From assembly GCA_964442785.1 (NCBI GenBank), contig CAYTZW010000003.1:1-54313 (forward strand): a DNA stretch of 54,313 nt, written 5' to 3'. Source of the stretch: SIG223 sp964442785 (GTDB lineage Bacteria > Bacillota_I > Bacilli_A > RFN20 > DUOF01). How positions within the stretch are numbered: the first letter of the stretch is position 1; each line of letters starts with the position of its first letter. Under the pieces are notes generated by a model. It had not been told where the DNA came from and did no database searches. It was given only the letters and a program-made list of their open reading frames with translations. This document shows, in pieces, positions 33,399-43,937 of this stretch. The position numbers and the translations under genes were made by a program.

Positions 33399-35846
33399 AT
33401 GGGAAAAGAGAAAAAGAGAAAAGAGATTGAAGAAAAAAAGTCTTTATTAAGTTTTGAAGCTGAAGTATCTCTTTTTGGCTTGCTTTTATTTACTATCAGT
33501 TTAATTGGAATGATTAATCAAGGCATCATTGGTGGTTTGTTAACTTTCATATTGTCTTTTTGTTTTGGTTCTTTTTATTGGATTTTTTTATTACTTGGTT
33601 TGTTCTATGGATTATATATTTTCATTAATAAAAAAAGACCTAGAATTAAAATTGGCATTAAACTTATGGCGGTTTTAATTATTTTAATATTTGGACTTAT
33701 TTGGGCAAGTGATGGTGGTGTTTCTTCTCCTTCTATAAAAAATGCTTTAAACGATTATTCTATTCGTTTTGATTATGTAGCTGTTTCAAGAATTAGAGTG
33801 GACTTGAATAAAGTTAAAAGTCTAGGTGGTGGTGCTGTTGGTTATTTCCTTTATAGCCTTTTATACACTTTGACTAGTGAAATTGGAACTAAACTTATTT
33901 ATTTGATTATGGTTTTTTCTTCTCTTTTCATTTTATTAAAACCAATTATCAAAAAATCTTATTTATTTGTAAAAACCGTGATAAAGAAATTGAAAATTGC
34001 TTCAACTTTATCAATGAAAGATTTAGAAAACAAAGAAGAAATAAAACTTACTACTGAAAAAGAAATTCAACCTTTTTCAAATGAAGATAAAGAAGAAACA
34101 GTTACTCCTATGGAAGAATATGATTATCGTAAAGACTTTTTTTCTCGTAAAATCGTTGATGATTTAAAAGAAGAAAAAGAAGTAAAAAAAGAAAATCGAT
34201 TTAATATTTTTAAAGAAACGATTATTGAAGATGAAAAACCTAGTTCTCCTTTTATTGATTTTGAAGAAAAGAATAACATTGAAAAGCCACAAATTGTAAC
34301 CGAAAAAATTGAAGAAAAAAACATTATTGAAAATACTGCTCCAATTATGGAAGAAAAAATGGTTTCGGAAATTAATCCTGTTAAACCTTATATTAATTAT
34401 CAAGCGGAAGAATATCAATTACCACCTTTGGATTTACTTGAAGAAAATCCTGATAATTCTTTGAATGTTTTACTTTTAGAAGAAGTTGAAAATTCTAAAA
34501 ATATTTTGAACAACAAGCTAAACGAATTAAAAATTAAAGCTCAAGTTACCGGTTTTACTATTGGTCCTACAGTTACTAGATTTGAAATTGTCCCTGAAGC
34601 AGGAAGTAACACTAAAGTTAGTAATATTGAAAGTATCAAAAATGATTTAATGTTATCGATTGCAGCGACAAAGGTTAGAATGGAATCTCCAATTCCTGGA
34701 ATGAGTGCAGTTGGTTTAGAAATTCCTAATAAGGTTCGAAAAAATGTTTTCTTAAAAGAAATATTAGAAAATTCTGCTGATAATAAAGAACTTTTAATGG
34801 TAGGTTTAGGAAAAGATATAAATGGTAAATCTATTGTTATTTGTTTAAATAAAATGCCACATTTATTAATTGCAGGACAAACTGGAAGTGGTAAATCTAT
34901 TTGTATTAGTTCCATTATTATCTCTCTTATTATGAGAACTAATCCTGAAGAAGTAAAACTAATGCTAATTGACCCTAAAAAAGTTGAGATGCTACTATAT
35001 GCTAATATGCCACATTTAATGTGTCCTGTGATAACTGACGCTAAAAAAGCTAGTGTTGCATTAAATAAGGTTGTTTTGGAAATGGATAAAAGATATGATT
35101 TATTTTCTTCAGTAGGAGTTAGAAATATTGAAGGTTACAATCAATATGCGGTAGAAAATCAAATAAAAAAGATGCCTTATTTAGTTATTATTATTGATGA
35201 ATTAGCAGATTTAATGCTTGTAGCTTCTAAAGATGTTGAAGATAGTATTCAAAGAATTACCCAACTTGCTAGAGCCGCAGGAATTCATTTAGTTGTGGCT
35301 ACTCAAAGACCTTCTGTTAATGTTATTACAGGAGTTATTAAAGCGAATATTCCTAGTCGTATTTCCTTTGCTGTTTCTAGTCAAATTGATTCTCGAACTA
35401 TTTTGGATTCAATAGGAGCAGAAGATTTGTTAGGAAAAGGAGATATGCTTTTATCAGTAACGGGAATGGATTTAAAACGTATTCAAGGTGCTTTCGTTTC
35501 TGATAAAGAAATAAGTAAAGTAGTTCAATATATTAAACAAAAAGCTTCGACTTCTTATATGAGTGATTTTATGAATTTAGACCCTGAACCTATTCCTGTT
35601 TCAATCGGTTTTGAAGGGTTAGATGAAACTAATGATGATGATATTTATGAAGATATTAAAATGTTTGTCATTAAGGAAAGAAAGGCTTCTGCTTCTTTGC
35701 TCCAAAGGAAGTTTTCCATAGGATTTATAAGAGCAGCAAGGCTTATTGATAGATTGGAGGAAGATGGCATAATAGGACCTGCTAATGGAGCGAAACCAAG
35801 AGAAATATTAGTTGATGATAAAGGAGAAGAAAATGGAAAAAATTGA
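33399..35846 (+). CDS. ftsK: DNA translocase FtsK/SpoIIIE
   Basis: 815-residue septal DNA pump. The N-terminus has about four membrane helices (residues 25-180). An acidic, Glu/Lys-rich linker follows, then the motor domain with Walker A AGQTGSGKS, Walker B VIIIDELADL and the ATQRPSVNVITG segment, and a C-terminal winged-helix gamma domain (ASASLLQRKFSIGF) that reads orienting sites. GGTGAT with a 5-nt gap precedes ATG. It ends in TGA, the only such stop in the window, followed directly by in-frame TAA. It overlaps the next gene by 14 bp. Confidence 0.96.
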   Translation: MGKEKKRKEIEEKKSLLSFEAEVSLFGLLLFTISLIGMINQGIIGGLLTFILSFCFGSFYWIFLLLGLFYGLYIFINKKRPRIKIGIKLMAVLIILIFGLIWASDGGVSSPSIKNALNDYSIRFDYVAVSRIRVDLNKVKSLGGGAVGYFLYSLLYTLTSEIGTKLIYLIMVFSSLFILLKPIIKKSYLFVKTVIKKLKIASTLSMKDLENKEEIKLTTEKEIQPFSNEDKEETVTPMEEYDYRKDFFSRKIVDDLKEEKEVKKENRFNIFKETIIEDEKPSSPFIDFEEKNNIEKPQIVTEKIEEKNIIENTAPIMEEKMVSEINPVKPYINYQAEEYQLPPLDLLEENPDNSLNVLLLEEVENSKNILNNKLNELKIKAQVTGFTIGPTVTRFEIVPEAGSNTKVSNIESIKNDLMLSIAATKVRMESPIPGMSAVGLEIPNKVRKNVFLKEILENSADNKELLMVGLGKDINGKSIVICLNKMPHLLIAGQTGSGKSICISSIIISLIMRTNPEEVKLMLIDPKKVEMLLYANMPHLMCPVITDAKKASVALNKVVLEMDKRYDLFSSVGVRNIEGYNQYAVENQIKKMPYLVIIIDELADLMLVASKDVEDSIQRITQLARAAGIHLVVATQRPSVNVITGVIKANIPSRISFAVSSQIDSRTILDSIGAEDLLGKGDMLLSVTGMDLKRIQGAFVSDKEISKVVQYIKQKASTSYMSDFMNLDPEPIPVSIGFEGLDETNDDDIYEDIKMFVIKERKASASLLQRKFSIGFIRAARLIDRLEEDGIIGPANGAKPREILVDDKGEENGKN

Positions 35847-37080
35847 TAAATTAAATTTAAAAAATAGCCCTATTTATTTTTATGAAAGCGATAAATATAA
35901 AAAGGCAAATATTCAAATCCAGTTTGAAATTAAAGCATCTGAAGTTAATTTGTTAGCCTTAAAAGTTTTAAGTGCTTTATTAACTTGTGCTTGTAAGGAA
36001 TATAATTCAATTCCAGCGATGTCAAATTATTTAGAGTCATTATATGGAACCACTATTTTTGGAGATGTTTCTATTGAAGGAGAAACTGCTGTTTTTGTTC
36101 TTAATGCAAGTTATTTATCTGAGTTATATACCGAAAAAGGCAATACTGAAAAAGTTATTGATATAATGTCTAAAATGATTTATGAACCAAATTTTAAAAA
36201 TGGTCATTTTGAAAAAGGTTTTTATAAAATGATTATAGATAGAATAGTTAATATTTATAAAAGTGCTTTAGAGAAAAAAGAAAATTACGCTTTAAGTCAA
36301 TATTCTAAAATGTTTGAAGGAACTTTATTTCATCAATTAGACATAATTGATATTGGAAAAGTTTCTAAAATGAGCCAAGAAGAAATATTGAAAGCTTATG
36401 AAATTCTTTTAAAAGCTCCGATTAAAGTTTTTGTATCAGGAGATAACAACAAAGAGCAAATTTTAAATTTGTTAGACAAACATTTTGATTTTTCCAAAAA
36501 ACAAATTACTACTTCATATAATTATTCAATAACTAAATATGAAGAAGCAAAAGTTGAAAAAAGCAAAAAATATTCTCAATCTTTTTTAGTAATGTTGTAT
36601 AAACATAATATTTTTGTTAATCAAGAAGACTATTATAAAATTATGGTCGCTACTGCCTTGTTAAATAACAAATTATTTAAACAAGTTCGTGAAAAAAATG
36701 GATTGTGTTATATGATATTTGCTAGAAATTTAAGTCATAATGGTGTTTTTGAAGTTTTAACAGGTATTGAAGCTTCAAATTATCGTAAAGCAATTAAACT
36801 TATAGAAAAACAATTTGTGGCTTTAAAAGAAGGTAAAATAACGAAAAAAGAGTTCAAAATGGCTAAAGAATCCGTGATAGGTTCTAATATTTCTGCTAAA
36901 GATTCTTTAAATTATATGGTAAAAAGATTAATTAACTATTCAATGTATAATCAATTTATAAGTGTTGAAGAAATTATCGAAAAACTAGAAAAAGTTACGA
37001 TTGAAGATGTAATTGAAGTTATTTCTAAAACAGAATATTTAACTCATTATTTTTTGAAAGGAGTTGGTGAAAATGCATAA
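35833..37080 (+). CDS. M16 family peptidase homologue, YmfF-like, no zinc motif
   Basis: 415 residues, resembling the inactive partner of an M16 pair. No H-x-x-E-H motif is present. The C-terminal half keeps the M16 R-x-x-x-Y-like region (VREKNGLCYMIFARN). AAGGAG precedes ATG 35833, which lies inside ftsK. In Bacillus ymfF and ymfH lie close to spoIIIE and acquire a similar pairing; the same order here supports the assignment. Confidence 0.8.
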   Translation: MEKIDKLNLKNSPIYFYESDKYKKANIQIQFEIKASEVNLLALKVLSALLTCACKEYNSIPAMSNYLESLYGTTIFGDVSIEGETAVFVLNASYLSELYTEKGNTEKVIDIMSKMIYEPNFKNGHFEKGFYKMIIDRIVNIYKSALEKKENYALSQYSKMFEGTLFHQLDIIDIGKVSKMSQEEILKAYEILLKAPIKVFVSGDNNKEQILNLLDKHFDFSKKQITTSYNYSITKYEEAKVEKSKKYSQSFLVMLYKHNIFVNQEDYYKIMVATALLNNKLFKQVREKNGLCYMIFARNLSHNGVFEVLTGIEASNYRKAIKLIEKQFVALKEGKITKKEFKMAKESVIGSNISAKDSLNYMVKRLINYSMYNQFISVEEIIEKLEKVTIEDVIEVISKTEYLTHYFLKGVGENA

Positions 37081-38335
37081 AATCGAATACAAAAATTTGA
37101 AAGAAACTATCTATACTCATACATTAAATAATGGTCTTAAAGTAATTATGGTTCCTAAAAAAGATTACAATCATTTATGTGCTTATTTTACTACTCGATT
37201 TGGTGGTGCTTATTATGGATTAGATGTTGAAGATAAAAAATTATTATCAGGACTAGCACATTTTTTAGAGCATAGATTATTTGATAATCCTAAAGGAGAA
37301 GTAATGGATTTATTTGATAGTTATGGAGCTTCTTATTGCAATGCTTATACTTCTTTTGACATTACCACTTTTATTTTTAAATCTTCTGTAAATATTAATA
37401 AATGTCTTAATTTGTTATTAGATTTTGTTCAAATGGTCGAATTTACTCAAGAAAGAGTAGATAATGAAAAGAAAATTATTACCCAAGAATATCATATGGT
37501 TGCTGATAAACCTTCTACTAAATTATTCTATGGCTTACTTGCTAACAGTTTAGTGGAATATCCATATAATAAGCGTGTTATAGGAACTTTAGAAGATATT
37601 GCCTCTACGACAAAAGAAGATTTATATTTAGCTCATAATACTTTCTATAATCCTAATAATATGTATTTAGTTTTAGTAGGTGCTTTCTCTCCTAAAAAAA
37701 TTATCAATTTAATTGAAAAAAATCAAAATGGCAAAGAATTTAAAAATACTTCTTGTCCTAAAATAAATGTTATTGAACCTAAAAAAGTAAATAAAGAATA
37801 CGAAGAAGTTAAAGTTGGTTTACCTTATTACAAAGTGGGAGTGTCTTATAAATTAACTCCTAGAATATATGAAAATAAAAAAGATAAGGTAAAAGATGAA
37901 TTAACTTATGATTTCCTTTTCAAATTATTGTTTGGTTCTTCTTCTCCTTTAGCAGAAAGTTTGTTAAAAGAGGAAATTGTTAACAATTTTATTGAATATG
38001 ATACTTTTTTAGACAATGGAATAAATATGTCAATTTTTGTCGCTGATTGTAATGACAAAGACAAATTTATTGAAAAACTAGATGAAATAATTAACAACCC
38101 TTATCCTTATTTACAAGAAGAAAACTTTGTAAATATCAAAAGGAAAAAATACGCTCAAATGGTTAAAGAATTAGATGAACCTGAAGATTATGCCGATAGA
38201 ATAATGAATGCTTACAAAGATGAAATTATTTATTTGGATTATTTTGATATAATGAATTCTATTGAATTTATTGATTTGGTAGAAAAAGCTAAAGAACTAA
38301 AGGATAACATAAAATCAGTTTATGTTTTGCATTAA
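37073..38335 (+). CDS. M16 family zinc peptidase, YmfH-like
   Basis: 420 residues. The inverted zinc motif H-x-x-E-H is in LAHFLEHRLFD, and a downstream Glu is in VDNEKKIITQEYHM. It is probably the active subunit partnered by the preceding gene. It overlaps that gene by 8 bp (AAAGGAG then ATG 37073) and is followed by acpS after 2 bp. Confidence 0.88.
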   Translation: MHKIEYKNLKETIYTHTLNNGLKVIMVPKKDYNHLCAYFTTRFGGAYYGLDVEDKKLLSGLAHFLEHRLFDNPKGEVMDLFDSYGASYCNAYTSFDITTFIFKSSVNINKCLNLLLDFVQMVEFTQERVDNEKKIITQEYHMVADKPSTKLFYGLLANSLVEYPYNKRVIGTLEDIASTTKEDLYLAHNTFYNPNNMYLVLVGAFSPKKIINLIEKNQNGKEFKNTSCPKINVIEPKKVNKEYEEVKVGLPYYKVGVSYKLTPRIYENKKDKVKDELTYDFLFKLLFGSSSPLAESLLKEEIVNNFIEYDTFLDNGINMSIFVADCNDKDKFIEKLDEIINNPYPYLQEENFVNIKRKKYAQMVKELDEPEDYADRIMNAYKDEIIYLDYFDIMNSIEFIDLVEKAKELKDNIKSVYVLH

Positions 38336-38337
38336 TT

Positions 38338-38661
38338 ATGATAAAAGGCGTTGGAATTGATATGACTAGAATTAGTCGTTATGATATAAATAATGAAAAA
38401 TTAGTTAATAGAATTTTATCAAAAGATGAAAAAGATGTTTTTAATAGTTTAAATGACTTTGAAAAGCAAAAATATTTAGCATCAAGATTTTCTTTAAAGG
38501 AAGCCTATTTTAAGGCTTCTTTTGACAAAAATCCTTTTTCTAGTTTTTCTTTTCTTAATGATAAGGAAGGAAAACCTTACTTAAAAGGAAGAAAAGATGT
38601 TTTTGTTTCAGTAAGTGATGAAGATGATTATGTAGTTTCTTATGTGATAATTGATAATTAA
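38338..38661 (+). CDS. acpS: Holo-[acyl carrier protein] synthase
   Basis: 107-residue phosphopantetheinyl transferase that activates ACP. Metal/CoA-binding Asp is in GVGIDMTRISR and Glu in FSLKEAYFKA. It would modify the ACP encoded at 17242. It starts 2 bp after the YmfH-like stop. It is a little shorter than the usual 115-120 residues. Confidence 0.93.
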   Translation: MIKGVGIDMTRISRYDINNEKLVNRILSKDEKDVFNSLNDFEKQKYLASRFSLKEAYFKASFDKNPFSSFSFLNDKEGKPYLKGRKDVFVSVSDEDDYVVSYVIIDN

Positions 38662-38765
38662 TATTATTTTAATGTTGCAATTAAGCTAAATTTAATTTAA
38701 TATTCATTATCTATTTGATAAAATATAACTAACATATTATATGTGATATTTAGAGGTGATTGATG

Positions 38766-39437
38766 ATGAAAATATTAATAGTAGAAGATGAAGTGGCTCT
38801 AGCAGATTCAATAGGAGATAACTTAAGAAGTAAAGGATATGAGGTCTATTGTGCTTATGACGGTAGCAAAGGATTTGATTACATTACTGATAGGAAATTC
38901 GATTTAATTTTGTTAGACTTAATGCTTCCTCGTATAAGTGGACTTGAAATACTCGAGAGAATGAGAAAAGCTAAGAATAATACTCCTGTTATTATTTTAA
39001 CTGCTCTTGATAGTGTTGAAGATAAAGTTGCTGGACTTGACTGTGGAGCAAACGACTATATGACAAAACCTTTTTCAACTGAGGAATTGCTAGCAAGGAT
39101 TAGAGTTTATGAAAGAAAAAATACGAACACTAGTCCAAAAAGCGATATCATTAGATATAAAAATACAAGATTAGATATTTCAACATTTGAAGTTTATACT
39201 GAAAAAGAATCCATTAGATTATCTGCTATGGAACTTAAAATCTTAAAATACTTTATGGAAAGACCAAAAAAGGTCATACCAAAGAGTGAATTATATGGTG
39301 CTATCTGGGGATATGAAGAAGCCTTAGAATCTAATTCTGCTGAAGTATATATTACTTTTATTAGAAAAAAATTATTTTTTGTCCATTCTGACCTTGAAAT
39401 AATTGCTGTCAGAGGGGCAGGATATAGGCTAGAATAA
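38766..39437 (+). CDS. OmpR/PhoB-family response regulator
   Basis: 223 residues. The receiver domain has the acidic pair in VEDE, phospho-acceptor Asp51 in LLDLMLP, Thr in ILTALDS and Lys in MTKPFS. The C-terminal winged helix contains ELYGAIWG and VYITFIRKKL. ATG 38766 fits GAGGTGAT with a 5-nt gap. Its stop overlaps the histidine kinase start. The target genes are unknown. Confidence 0.94.
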   Translation: MKILIVEDEVALADSIGDNLRSKGYEVYCAYDGSKGFDYITDRKFDLILLDLMLPRISGLEILERMRKAKNNTPVIILTALDSVEDKVAGLDCGANDYMTKPFSTEELLARIRVYERKNTNTSPKSDIIRYKNTRLDISTFEVYTEKESIRLSAMELKILKYFMERPKKVIPKSELYGAIWGYEEALESNSAEVYITFIRKKLFFVHSDLEIIAVRGAGYRLE

Positions 39438-40702
39438 TGTTTTCAAAACTTCGATTTAGATTAGCTTCCGTTATTTTAATTTCTTGCGTTTTAGTTTTTA
39501 GCGTTAGCTTTTTAATCTCTAATAAATTGACTAGTAAATCAATGAATACTAGTGTTAAAGATAGTTTAAATGAAGTATATAAAGTGGATTTAGTTACTTC
39601 GGCTTCTGATGTTAGTTTGTATAAAACAGCAACCGTATTTTTAACTTATGAAGACCAAATTTTGACTTTCACTGATTCTTATTCGGCAGACATATTAGAC
39701 AAAATATGTAAAGCCATTATCAAAGATGACAAAGATGAAGGAAAAATTAAAGTTGGAGATTTAAAAATTGCTTATGCTAAAAAAAAAGCAACACTTAATT
39801 TAGAAACCGACTTCAATGATTATTTTGAATATATAAACGGATTTAAAGTATATGATGAGTATATTTTCGTAGATTACACTGATAAATATCAAAGTCTTTT
39901 AGATTCTCAACAAGCATTATTATTTTCAGGATTTTTTCTTGTTGCTTTATTATCAATAGTTTCCTTTTTTATTTCCTATAAACTAATAGTTCCTGTTGAA
40001 AAATCATATAAAAGAGAAAGACAATTACTAGGAGATGTTTCTCACGAACTGAAAACTCCTGTTGCCATTATTACTTCTAATTTGGAAACTATCGAAAATA
40101 AAAAAGACGATTTAGTGGAAAATCAAGAAAAATGGTTAACAAACATTAAAAATCAAACAATCAGAATGCAATATTTGATTAAAGAATTACTTAATTTTTC
40201 ATCACATAGAACAAAATTTGACAAAAAGAACAAATACCCTGCTTGTAATTTATCACGTACTTTAGAAAAAATAATTCTTTCTTATGAAGAATTAGCCTAT
40301 AAAAAAGGTATTAAAATAGAATATGATATTGTAGAAAACATTGAATATAATTGTTCCAAAGAAGATATTAATAAATTGTTTTCAATTTTGATAGATAATG
40401 CCATAAAATACAATAATAAAAAAGGTTATATAAAAATATGTTTAAAAGAAAAAAGTAAAAAAATCTTCTTTTCTATAAAGAACAGTGGACACGGGATTGC
40501 TCCTGAAAATATCAATAAAATATTTGACCGCTTTTATCGAGAATCTTATGCAAGAACTCAAGAAAACGAAATTAGTTTTGGACTTGGACTATCAATAGCC
40601 AAAAGTATAGTAGACTATTACAAAGGTCAAATTGTCGTTAGAAGTGAATTAGAAGTAGAAACCGAATTTGAAATTACCTTTAATAAGAAATCTTCTAAAT
40701 AA
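39437..40702 (+). CDS. Sensor histidine kinase
   Basis: 421 residues, two membrane helices (about 7-28 and 157-180) flanking an extracytoplasmic sensor of about 125 residues. The HisKA box is GDVSHELKTPV, the N box NKLFSILIDNAIKYN and the G box FGLGLSIAKSIVDYY. The cognate regulator is the gene directly upstream (overlapping TAATG). The signal is unknown. Confidence 0.94.
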   Translation: MFSKLRFRLASVILISCVLVFSVSFLISNKLTSKSMNTSVKDSLNEVYKVDLVTSASDVSLYKTATVFLTYEDQILTFTDSYSADILDKICKAIIKDDKDEGKIKVGDLKIAYAKKKATLNLETDFNDYFEYINGFKVYDEYIFVDYTDKYQSLLDSQQALLFSGFFLVALLSIVSFFISYKLIVPVEKSYKRERQLLGDVSHELKTPVAIITSNLETIENKKDDLVENQEKWLTNIKNQTIRMQYLIKELLNFSSHRTKFDKKNKYPACNLSRTLEKIILSYEELAYKKGIKIEYDIVENIEYNCSKEDINKLFSILIDNAIKYNNKKGYIKICLKEKSKKIFFSIKNSGHGIAPENINKIFDRFYRESYARTQENEISFGLGLSIAKSIVDYYKGQIVVRSELEVETEFEITFNKKSSK

Positions 40703-40706
40703 TACA

Positions 40707-40747
40707 AAGAATACTTGGTATCATTTATTTGCTAAGTATTCTTTTTT
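40707..40747 (+). terminator. Terminator after the two-component system
   Basis: AAGAATACTT and AAGTATTCTT pair around a 17-nt loop and are followed by a T-run. Confidence 0.82.
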
Positions 40748-40777
40748 ATTGTATTATAAAAGTAGGAAGTGATTTTT

Positions 40778-41623
40778 ATGAATGTAGCATTTGAAAAATT
40801 AAAAGAAAGAGCAATTAATGCAGTTAAAAACAATAATATAGATGAATTATTAAAAGTTTGTGATAGGAAAGATGTCATTACCAAAATAGGAAATAAAAAT
40901 GACAAACTAATCTCTAAAGATATTTTAAATCTTTCTGAGGTTATTTGTAATTATGAAGGAAAAGATTATTCTTTAATAGGTCTTGCTATTAAAAACGTTA
41001 ATCCTACAATGCTTAGAATGCTAAGTTATCTAGGCTGTAACCCACTTTTCCCTGCCTACAAAGAAAATGATAAGGAAGTTTCTGTTTTAAGCTATATCAA
41101 GGAAAAAACAGAAGAAGTTAAAAAGGATTTTGATTTATCCATTGATATGGGAGAGATTAACTATGCTTTCTATAAAAATCATTTGTTTTCTATAACTCCT
41201 GATGTAATGTTAGATAATTTTCAAAAACATTCCAAAGGAGAAATTAATGATTTAAAGCTATTTGAAACAATCTTTTTCTACAAATACGATATTGTAGATT
41301 GTGAATTTGAATTTGAAACTGAAAAGCAAAAATATTATCCAATGGAATATTTGTTAAAAAAACATAAAAAAGATTTACTAGATAATAATTATCATAAACT
41401 AAAAGAAGATGCTTTAATACCTTTCCACGGTATTGATGTAGAAACTTTAGTTGATAAAGTAACTGCAAAAGGATATATAATGAAAACCGAAACACTTGGA
41501 AAACAAATAATAAGTAAAAATGGTAAATATCCTTTAGAAGTTATCGATAAAAGTATTGCCCAAGAAGAAAAATATTTAAAAAGCATTGAAATGCAAAAAC
41601 CTAATATGAATTGGGCTCGATAA
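40778..41623 (+). CDS. Ankyrin-like hypothetical protein (281 aa)
   Basis: Soluble protein of unknown role. The segment YSLIGLAIKNVNPTMLRML then YLGCNP resembles an ankyrin repeat, and the rest is helical. No signal peptide or catalytic motif. ATG 40778 is chosen over GTG 40769 because GGAAG precedes it. It stands alone between two terminators. Confidence 0.6.
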   Translation: MNVAFEKLKERAINAVKNNNIDELLKVCDRKDVITKIGNKNDKLISKDILNLSEVICNYEGKDYSLIGLAIKNVNPTMLRMLSYLGCNPLFPAYKENDKEVSVLSYIKEKTEEVKKDFDLSIDMGEINYAFYKNHLFSITPDVMLDNFQKHSKGEINDLKLFETIFFYKYDIVDCEFEFETEKQKYYPMEYLLKKHKKDLLDNNYHKLKEDALIPFHGIDVETLVDKVTAKGYIMKTETLGKQIISKNGKYPLEVIDKSIAQEEKYLKSIEMQKPNMNWAR

Positions 41624-41640
41624 TTTACTTTAAGCCTCAA

Positions 41641-41665
41641 AAAGAGATTAACTTCTCTTTTTTTT
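41641..41665 (+). terminator. Terminator after the ankyrin-like gene
   Basis: AAGAGA, short loop, TCTCTT and a T-run. Confidence 0.78.
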
Positions 41666-41671
41666 ACAATA

Positions 41672-41730
41672 TAAAAACCCCTTTCGTTTTTAATCTATTT
41701 TGATTATTCAACTTTAGGGGTTATTTTTTT
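41672..41730 (-). terminator. Terminator of the 715-aa lipoprotein
   Basis: AACCCCT pairs with AGGGGTT over a long loop, with T-runs on both strands. On the minus strand it lies just beyond the lipoprotein stop. Confidence 0.65.
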
Positions 41731-41745
41731 TAATATTTTATTATA

Positions 41746-43893
41746 TTAACTTACTTTTACAAACCAAATTGCTTCTTTATAATTATCTGTTTTAAATAAA
41801 GTAATAGAACCTTTTTTTAATTCTACATCAATATAAGTTTCTTGTTTTGTAGTTGAATCATATTCAGCAATTATTCTAACACTTTTAAAATTATCTTCAT
41901 CTAATATATAAATATTTTCACAATTATAATCCTCGTCATACCATTTAGAAAAATCTCTAGCATTTGTATTTGCAGCATAAAATCTATATGTTCCAGATTC
42001 AGGAATATTAAATTTGTATAAATCATTATAACCAGTAAAAATTAGATTTGTAGTTGTGGTCTTCCAATTATCACTATTAATAATATGAACATCAGAATAA
42101 TCAGTAAAGCCACAAGAATTAACATCGATTGCTTTTTCATAAGTATAATTACCACCAACTGATGATTTAAGTCTTACATAATATTTAATTTGTGCAGTTA
42201 TTTCATAAGTGAATTTATCATTACTTCCACTGCTTGTATATGAAGTTAAAACATTTTTATCTTCGTCCATAATGGTAAGGGTTGTATTTGCTGATGCAAA
42301 TGTCCACCTATGTTTTCTAGTTACTGTATCAAGTATTCCATATACATCATTGTAAGCAATAGTTCTTGTGTAAGTTCCTTCTCTCATTGTTCCTGATGCT
42401 GCAAAAGAATCTTTAATGATTAAGCTTGAATTTGAAGTTGATGTATTCATTATTCCAATATATATAATATCATTAGCATTTAGTTGTATCGTTGTACTTG
42501 AAGACATTTTTTGATATTTAAACTCAGAATCAAAAATAAAAGCAGAATATCCTGAAGATAAAGTGTATTTGTCTTCTTCACTAGCTTGGAATTTGTACCA
42601 ACTCATTGATGTTTCGCTTGCTTCTACTTCTACAGAAGTATTTTTGGATAAACTTGTTATTTCACTTTCTGCAGGTTTTGTAAGGTAATATACATTTTTA
42701 TAATAACTATATTTATCAAACTTCATTTCAACATAATAGAAATCTTTTTCAACTTTCATTTCTTCTAAAGAAATACTTTCTGTATAGATACCATTTGCGT
42801 TTTGACTTTCATTCTCTAAAGTCTTTACTAAATTTCTTTCTCCGTCATAAATATTAATAGTTGTTATGGTAGAAGAACCTGAAAGTAGCATTATATTACT
42901 TCCTATAGTAGGTCTGATAATTGTTTTATAAACATCATCTTCTTCATCTGCTAAAGGAGTTACTTTTCCAAAAGTATCATATACAGTTTCTCCATTTTGA
43001 TTTTTATACTCAATTATATTTGTTATTTCTTCAGTCCCATTATATTCAATGGTTACTTTGTACCAATTATTAGCTACTAAATCAATAGAATAAACACGTA
43101 AAATCCAATTTCCTGTTACCGCATTATCTTCCATATCAGTAATGGTTACATTTACTCCTGTATTGTAATTAAAGGTAAAATCATACTCTCCTGATAAATG
43201 TGCATATAGTTTTCTAGTATAAACTCCTTCAGTAAATTCTAAAGTGTTCGTTTTACTTACTAAAACGGTTTCTATTTCTTTTTCCACAGTTTCACTTAAT
43301 AAAACAGAAGAAACCGCTCCACTAATAGTCATTCGATAGGTAGTATTTAAAGTTAACTCTAATTCACTTTCGATAACACCTTCACTACTAGAAGTTGTAA
43401 AAACACTGCTATTAGTGCTTTTATTAATTATAGAAACACTTAAATTTCCAGTTCCTGTTATAGACAATGTCGTATTTTTGTCAGTAATATGAGCATATTC
43501 TAATTTTGTTGTGGAATTACTATCTTTTAAAGAAAATGTTTTTTGTTCATTAAAATTAATAGTTTCATATTCTAAAACAAAACGAGCATACAAAGTCATA
43601 TTTTTATCAGGAATGGTATCAAAATCATATTTATTATCAAAAGTTTCTTCTAAATACCAACCTTCAAAAACATAATCGGTCTTCGTAGGCTTTTTTGGTT
43701 CTATAAATTTATTTCCTTTTCGAACTAAATAAGTTGTTGTTTCTCCTTCAACATTTAAGATAATTCGATATGAATCATCGTTTCCACTTCCAGTGTTTCC
43801 TGATGAACCACCACACCCTGTAAGGCATGATACACTACAAATTATCATTAAACAAGTTAAAAGAAAACTAATTAATTTATTAGATTTTTTCAT
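41746..43893 (-). CDS. Large lipoprotein with InlB-type B repeat
   Basis: 715 residues. A lipoprotein signal peptide ends in the lipobox LTGC (Cys27). Residues about 45-110 match one InlB/Listeria-Bacteroides B repeat (FIEPKKPTKTDYVFEGWYLE). The rest is Ser/Thr-rich beta-sandwich sequence with repeated themes such as TLTIMDEDKN and KFQASEEDKYTL, similar to secreted carbohydrate- or prepeptidase-type domains. It is likely an outer-surface protein anchored by lipid. AAGGAGAG precedes ATG. It is not obviously linked to its neighbours. Confidence 0.85.
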   Translation of the reverse strand: MKKSNKLISFLLTCLMIICSVSCLTGCGGSSGNTGSGNDDSYRIILNVEGETTTYLVRKGNKFIEPKKPTKTDYVFEGWYLEETFDNKYDFDTIPDKNMTLYARFVLEYETINFNEQKTFSLKDSNSTTKLEYAHITDKNTTLSITGTGNLSVSIINKSTNSSVFTTSSSEGVIESELELTLNTTYRMTISGAVSSVLLSETVEKEIETVLVSKTNTLEFTEGVYTRKLYAHLSGEYDFTFNYNTGVNVTITDMEDNAVTGNWILRVYSIDLVANNWYKVTIEYNGTEEITNIIEYKNQNGETVYDTFGKVTPLADEEDDVYKTIIRPTIGSNIMLLSGSSTITTINIYDGERNLVKTLENESQNANGIYTESISLEEMKVEKDFYYVEMKFDKYSYYKNVYYLTKPAESEITSLSKNTSVEVEASETSMSWYKFQASEEDKYTLSSGYSAFIFDSEFKYQKMSSSTTIQLNANDIIYIGIMNTSTSNSSLIIKDSFAASGTMREGTYTRTIAYNDVYGILDTVTRKHRWTFASANTTLTIMDEDKNVLTSYTSSGSNDKFTYEITAQIKYYVRLKSSVGGNYTYEKAIDVNSCGFTDYSDVHIINSDNWKTTTTNLIFTGYNDLYKFNIPESGTYRFYAANTNARDFSKWYDEDYNCENIYILDEDNFKSVRIIAEYDSTTKQETYIDVELKKGSITLFKTDNYKEAIWFVKVS

Positions 43894-43937
43894 CTTTTTC
43901 TCTCCTTTTTCTTTGCTTTAATTATATATATGTATAT